Source of the DNA: Micrococcales bacterium UBA2037
GTDB taxonomy: Bacteria > Actinomycetota > Actinomycetes > Actinomycetales > Microbacteriaceae
Reading direction: 5' to 3'
DNA: 24,404 bases
NCBI GenBank assembly: GCA_002333405.1
Contig: DDBH01000024.1
Location: 1-24,404, forward strand
Position 1 is the first letter of the stretch. Every line of letters begins with the position of its first letter. The notes beneath the pieces were generated by a model. It was given only the letters and a program-made list of their open reading frames with translations. It was not told where the DNA came from and made no database searches. Positions 20,591 through 24,404 of this stretch are shown in pieces. The translations under genes and the position numbers were made by a program.

Positions 20591-22282
20591 TTAGCCGCAG
20601 TAGGCACCCTCGGAGGCCGAGTGAACCAACTTTGAATACTTCGCTAGCACACCGCGGGTATAACGCGGCGGCAATGGCTGGAAGTCCTTTAGACGCTCCG
20701 CCAGCTCTTCCTCGCTAACCAGTAAGTCAAGCGAACGAGCAGCAATGTCGACTCGAATCAAGTCTCCATCACGAACCAGAGCAATTGGTCCACCATCGGT
20801 GGCCTCTGGCGCAATGTGGCCGATACACAGTCCGGTTGTGCCGCCTGAGAATCTGCCGTCTGTCAATAGTAGGACATCTTTGCCTAATCCCGCACCCTTA
20901 ATTGCGCCGGTAATCGCGAGCATCTCGCGCATTCCGGGACCACCCTTGGGGCCTTCGTAGCGAATAACAACCACGTCGCCAGCGGCAATCTTTCCTTCTG
21001 ACAGCGCCTCCATAGCAGCTGCCTCACGGTCAAACACTCTTGCTGGGCCCTCGAATTTGTCAAGATCAAAACCGGCAGTCTTCACAACAGCTCCGTCAGG
21101 AGCGATGGTTCCGTGAAGCACGCTGATTCCACCATCTTTGTGAATTGGGTTGTTCATAGCGCGGATTATCTTGCCATCTGGGTCTGGTGGATTAATGTCC
21201 GCCAGGTTCTCGGCCATGGTCTTACCGGTAACGGTCAGCGCATCGCCATGCAGAAGGCCTGCGTCAAGCAGCGCCTTCATTACAACTGGGACTCCACCGA
21301 CCCGGTCAACATCGTTCATCACATACTGACCAAAAGGCTTCAGGTCTCCAAGGTGTGGAACCTTGTCAGCAATCCTGTTGAAATCTTCGAGCTTCAGATC
21401 AACCTCAGCCTCACGAGCAATCGCGAGCAGGTGCAGCACCGCATTTGTTGAACCGCCGAATGCCATCAAGACCGCGATTGCATTCTCGAATGCCTTCTTG
21501 GTCATGATGTCCCTGGCAGTGATGCCCTTGTCGATCAAATTCACAACAGCCTCACCGGAACGGTGAGCCCAGCTGTCACGACGACGGTCAGCTGATGGTG
21601 GCGCGGCCGAACCGGGAAGACTCATGCCAAGCGCCTCGCCAATCGAAGCCATTGTGTTAGCGGTGTACATTCCGCCACAGGCGCCTTCGCCAGGGCAGAT
21701 TGCTCGCTCAATCCGACCTAAGTCTTCTTCGCTCATCTTGCCGGCCTTGCAGGCTCCAACGGCCTCAAAGGCATCGATGATCGTCACTTGCTTTTCAGTT
21801 CCGTCCGAAAGCTTTACCCAACCCGGGGCAATCGAACCTGCGTACAAAAACACAGAAGCCAGGTCAAGCCGCGCTGCGGCCATCAGCATGCCAGGCAGCG
21901 ACTTGTCGCAGCCGGCAAGCAAAACTGAGCCATCCAGGCGCTCGGCCTGCATCACGGTCTCCACCGAGTCGGCGATAACCTCTCGTGACACAAGTGAAAA
22001 GTGCATGCCCTCGTGACCCATTGAAATACCATCCGAGACCGAAATGGTTCCAAATTCAAGCGGGTAACCCTTGGACTGATGCACGCCAGCTTTTGCGGCG
22101 TCAGCTAACCGGTCCAGTGACAGGTTGCACGGAGTTACTTCGTTCCAAGAGGACGCGACTCCGATTTGTGGCTTCTGCCAGTCGTCATCGCCCATGCCAA
22201 CCGCACGGAGCATTCCCCTGGCGGCAGCGCGTTCAATTCCATCTGTAACAACATGGCTTCTTGGCTTCATATGATTCGGCAT
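20591..22282 (-). CDS. ilvD: Dihydroxy-acid dehydratase
   Basis: An iron-sulfur dehydratase that makes the 2-oxo acids for valine and isoleucine. The 563-residue protein keeps the three cluster cysteines: C52 (TPCNLSLDRL), C125 (AGCDKSLPGM) and C202 (EGACGGMYTANT). The C-terminal GRFSGGTTGLCIGHIAPEA motif is also intact. The ATG at 22282 is preceded, at exactly six bases, by TAAGAT, so the mRNA probably begins at the start codon; a second ATG at 22270 is the alternative. It heads the ilvDBNC operon and is divergent from crtB across 39 bases. That leaves no room for a leader-peptide attenuator. Confidence 0.96.
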   Translation of the reverse strand: MPNHMKPRSHVVTDGIERAAARGMLRAVGMGDDDWQKPQIGVASSWNEVTPCNLSLDRLADAAKAGVHQSKGYPLEFGTISVSDGISMGHEGMHFSLVSREVIADSVETVMQAERLDGSVLLAGCDKSLPGMLMAAARLDLASVFLYAGSIAPGWVKLSDGTEKQVTIIDAFEAVGACKAGKMSEEDLGRIERAICPGEGACGGMYTANTMASIGEALGMSLPGSAAPPSADRRRDSWAHRSGEAVVNLIDKGITARDIMTKKAFENAIAVLMAFGGSTNAVLHLLAIAREAEVDLKLEDFNRIADKVPHLGDLKPFGQYVMNDVDRVGGVPVVMKALLDAGLLHGDALTVTGKTMAENLADINPPDPDGKIIRAMNNPIHKDGGISVLHGTIAPDGAVVKTAGFDLDKFEGPARVFDREAAAMEALSEGKIAAGDVVVIRYEGPKGGPGMREMLAITGAIKGAGLGKDVLLLTDGRFSGGTTGLCIGHIAPEATDGGPIALVRDGDLIRVDIAARSLDLLVSEEELAERLKDFQPLPPRYTRGVLAKYSKLVHSASEGAYCG

Positions 22283-22288
22283 TGTTCA

Positions 22289-22294
22289 ATCTTA
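22289..22294 (-). promoter_or_regulatory. -10 box of a leaderless ilvD transcript
   Basis: On the minus strand TAAGAT ends six bases before the ilvD ATG, placing transcription initiation on the A of the start codon. There is no ribosome-binding sequence in the six bases between. No clear -35 box is visible. Confidence 0.6.
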
Positions 22295-22301
22295 CGATTT
22301 A

Positions 22302-22311
22302 TATCGCGATA
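22302..22311. promoter_or_regulatory. 10-bp palindrome between the divergent ilvD and crtB promoters
   Basis: TATCGCGATA is a perfect palindrome. It lies in the 39-base gap between the two genes, overlaps the first two bases of the crtB -10 box, and falls in the upstream region of the ilvD promoter. A shared operator is possible; a chance palindrome of this length is also possible. Confidence 0.3.
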
Positions 22312-22315
22312 CCCT
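22310..22315 (+). promoter_or_regulatory. -10 box of a leaderless crtB transcript
   Basis: TACCCT fits TANNNT and ends six bases before the GTG at 22322. No ribosome site precedes the GTG. It is the mirror arrangement of the ilvD promoter on the other strand. Confidence 0.45.
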
Positions 22316-22321
22316 GAAGTC

Positions 22322-23215
22322 GTGGAAAATCAAGACACGACAAAAGTGCCAACCGGATTGGCTCTTTACACTCACGCTGCTCATCGAGCCAGCAAAGAAG
22401 TCATTTACAGCTACTCGACTTCCTTTGGTCTTGCCACCAGGGTTCTGAACAGGAAACTGCGAGCTCATGTCGAGAATATCTACGCGCTGGTTAGAGTTGC
22501 CGATGAAATTGTCGATGGCAGCGCCGAAGAGGCAGCGCAGGCATCGCGCCTGGTTAATCCCGAACAGCTTCTAAATGATTTTGAGCAAGAAACCTACCTG
22601 GCCATCCAGCGCGGCTTCAGCACAAACCTGATCATCCACTCCTTCGCAGTCACGGCCAGATCAGTTGGCATCGGCAAGGACATCATTGAGCCTTTCTTTT
22701 ACTCCATGCGGCAGGATCTGACCGAAACTATTCACGATCAAGCATCATTTGAAAAGTACGTCTACGGAAGCGCCGAGGTCGTTGGGCTGATGTGCCTGGC
22801 AGTCTTTGTTGCCGAGGGTGATTACACCAAGGCGGAAAAACAAACTCTTGTGGCTGGTGCCAGAGGGCTAGGTTCAGCGTTTCAAAAAGTGAATTTCCTG
22901 CGGGACTTAGCGTCAGACTTTGAACGGCTCGGGCGCAGTTACTTCCCAAATGTGAGCGTTGAAAACTTCGATGATGAAACCAAGATTCACCTGACCAAAG
23001 ACATCGAAAATGACCTTCGAATTTCATCACTTGCACTTCCGCTGCTACCGCCATCTGCCAGAAAGGCAGTCACCACAGCACAGCTTTTGTTTCAAGAGCT
23101 GAATACCAAAATTGCAAATACCGAAGCTTCGGAACTAATTCACACCCGTATCTCTGTTAACAATCTTCGCAAGTTGTTTTTGCTTGCTAAATCACTATTA
23201 GGAGCAAAGCCTTGA
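22322..23215 (+). CDS. crtB: Phytoene synthase
   Basis: A 297-residue trans-isoprenyl diphosphate synthase that condenses two geranylgeranyl diphosphates into phytoene, the first carotenoid step. Both aspartate-rich motifs are present: DEIVD at 61-65 (in YALVRVADEIVDG) and NFLRDLASDF for the second Mg site, with YVYGSAEVVGLM between them. GTG at 22322 was chosen because a -10 box stands exactly six bases before it. The open frame continues upstream, but that extension reads antisense through the ilvD start and lacks family residues. Its TGA overlaps the crtI TTG start, so crtB and crtI form an operon. C30 squalene-type activity cannot be strictly excluded from sequence alone, but crtI makes phytoene most likely. 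Confidence 0.92.
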   Translation: MENQDTTKVPTGLALYTHAAHRASKEVIYSYSTSFGLATRVLNRKLRAHVENIYALVRVADEIVDGSAEEAAQASRLVNPEQLLNDFEQETYLAIQRGFSTNLIIHSFAVTARSVGIGKDIIEPFFYSMRQDLTETIHDQASFEKYVYGSAEVVGLMCLAVFVAEGDYTKAEKQTLVAGARGLGSAFQKVNFLRDLASDFERLGRSYFPNVSVENFDDETKIHLTKDIENDLRISSLALPLLPPSARKAVTTAQLLFQELNTKIANTEASELIHTRISVNNLRKLFLLAKSLLGAKP

Positions 23216-24404
23216 ACCAAAAAACAGCTGTCGTCGTTGGTGGTGGCATTGCGGGATTAGCAACCGCTGCATTACTTGCAAAGGCCGGCATGAAGGTTGA
23301 CCTTTTCGAAGCGCGGGCCGGTATCGGTGGCAGGGCTGACGTTTGGGAGCAAGACGGCTTTAGATTCGACATGGGCCCAAGCTGGTACCTAATGCCGGAT
23401 GCCTTTGAGCAGTTTTTCAAACTGATGGGCACATCCGCCGACAAAGAACTGAACCTGCAGCGACTAAACCCCGCCTACCAAACCAGGAATGAGGGTCTTG
23501 GCGACGCGATTTTGATGCCCGACAACGTCGAGGGCGTCAAGGAGATGTTTGAGTCAATCGAAAAAGGCGCTTCCAAGGGGCTCGAGCGATACCTAAAATC
23601 TGCCGAGGATGCCTACGAGCTCTCAATCAAGCATTTCCTGTACACGAACTTCCAGGACGCCAGAAGCTTTGTTCACCCGGAAGTCCTTAAAAAACTTGGT
23701 CGTTTTCTAAAGCTATTGGTGAAACCGCTCTACAGCTTCTCCGGTGAATATGTGAAGGACGAACGACTGAAGAAGATGCTGAATTTCCCAGCCGTATTCT
23801 TAGGAGCTTCGCCCTACGACACCCCGAGCATGTATCACCTGATGACACACGTTGACATGAACCAGGGCGTTTTCTACCCGCAGGGTGGGCTTCACACGGT
23901 GATTGAGGCAATCGCAAAACTTGCCAAGGAACACGGCGTTCAGATTCACACCAGCTCGCCAGTGACCAAGATTTTGCATGAGAACGACAAGGCGGTGGGA
24001 GTCGAGGTTGCCGGTATTAACCACATCGCAGACGTGGTTGTTGCGAGCGCCGACCTGCACCACGTTGAGACCAAGTTGCTCGACAGAAAGCATCAGACCT
24101 ACCCAAGCTCATGGTGGGACAAAAAGGTTCCGGGCCCTTCAGCCATGCTTCTGTACTTAGGGGTGAAGGGCAAAATTGATCAGCTTGATCACCACACCCT
24201 GCTCTACACCAAGGATTGGAGCAAGAATTTCAAGGAAGTGTTCAAGAAAGCCGACGGGAAGTCTGCTATTCCCTCCCCTGCTTCCCTTTACATTTGCAAC
24301 CCATCCAAAACTGACAGCTCGGTTGCCCCGGAGGGCTACGAGAATCTGTTCGTGCTGGTTCCAATTGCCGCTGACACCGTAATCGGCTCTGGCGGCATCA
24401 ATGG
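23212..24404 (+). CDS. crtI: Phytoene desaturase (CrtI type), N-terminal part (cut by window edge)
   Basis: An open frame of 397 whole codons that runs off the window; the family is usually about 500 residues, so roughly a quarter is missing. It starts at TTG (23212) with GGAG about seven bases upstream, overlapping the crtB stop as TTGA. The N-terminus has the FAD motif VVVGGGIAGLATAALLAKAG, and the conserved GRADVWEQDGFRFDMGPSWY follows. The FYPQGGLHTVIEAIAKLA stretch is the CrtI central signature. It would introduce double bonds into phytoene, giving coloured neurosporene or lycopene, at the membrane. Diapophytoene desaturases share these motifs, but crtB next door favours C40 chemistry. 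Confidence 0.93.
   Translation, partial: MNQKTAVVVGGGIAGLATAALLAKAGMKVDLFEARAGIGGRADVWEQDGFRFDMGPSWYLMPDAFEQFFKLMGTSADKELNLQRLNPAYQTRNEGLGDAILMPDNVEGVKEMFESIEKGASKGLERYLKSAEDAYELSIKHFLYTNFQDARSFVHPEVLKKLGRFLKLLVKPLYSFSGEYVKDERLKKMLNFPAVFLGASPYDTPSMYHLMTHVDMNQGVFYPQGGLHTVIEAIAKLAKEHGVQIHTSSPVTKILHENDKAVGVEVAGINHIADVVVASADLHHVETKLLDRKHQTYPSSWWDKKVPGPSAMLLYLGVKGKIDQLDHHTLLYTKDWSKNFKEVFKKADGKSAIPSPASLYICNPSKTDSSVAPEGYENLFVLVPIAADTVIGSGGIN

Noticed and set aside
22166..22321. Longer crtB starting upstream inside ilvD
   Set aside because: The added residues are the antisense of the ilvD start, match no phytoene synthase N-terminus, and lie before the predicted promoter.
1..24404. CRISPR arrays, insertion sequences, attachment sites, riboswitches, rRNA
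   Set aside because: No repeated units, transposase motifs, tRNA-end duplications or recognisable riboswitch cores were seen.

Overview
The window is chromosomal DNA of an actinobacterium, most likely a small-genome aquatic member of the Microbacteriaceae (the Rhodoluna/Aquiluna type). This is inferred from moderate GC content, very short intergenic gaps, leuC-leuD-murA-plsC-gpsA gene order, gltX next to tRNA-Gln, 5' ends that look leaderless, and a crtB-crtI carotenoid pair. It is dense, mostly conserved core metabolism. I see no insertion sequence, phage gene, CRISPR array or rRNA, and no broken gene.

Layout. 1-4297 (minus) is an operon reading leuC, leuD, murA, plsC and gpsA (cut by the window edge): leucine synthesis, peptidoglycan precursor and phospholipid precursor. 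A divergent MFS transporter follows (4357-5592, plus). Then come tRNA-Glu(CTC) with its terminator and a diacylglycerol-kinase-family lipid kinase (both minus), divergent from a metallo-beta-lactamase-fold hydrolase (plus). 7333-12241 (minus) reads leuB, ilvE, a fumarylacetoacetase-family enzyme, gltX, tRNA-Gln(CTG) and a small four-helix membrane protein.

12302-15343 is the most distinctive part, a predicted reactive-sulfur (persulfide) island. A CsoR-family repressor keeps the two cysteines of this family but lacks the copper-binding histidine, as in CstR. It heads an operon of two single-domain rhodaneses and a CoA-disulfide/persulfide reductase fused to a third rhodanese domain. Divergent from it is a rhodanese lipoprotein. 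Both transcription units share a perfect 16-bp palindrome that overlaps or touches both predicted -10 regions, so one repressor could control both.

15340-22282 (minus) carries ilvD, ilvB, ilvN and ilvC (closed by a strong terminator), a 39-residue cysteine-rich protein, and serA. At 22322 the divergent carotenoid operon begins: crtB, then crtI, which runs off the window.

Together the window encodes LeuBCD, IlvBN, IlvC, IlvD and IlvE, that is, most of valine, isoleucine and leucine synthesis (leuA and ilvA are not here). Two tRNAs that a non-discriminating glutamyl-tRNA synthetase would charge lie close to gltX. Five genes start with TTG. Three genes have a TANNNT -10 box exactly six bases before the start codon, and two convergent gene pairs share a palindromic CTAG as both stop codons.
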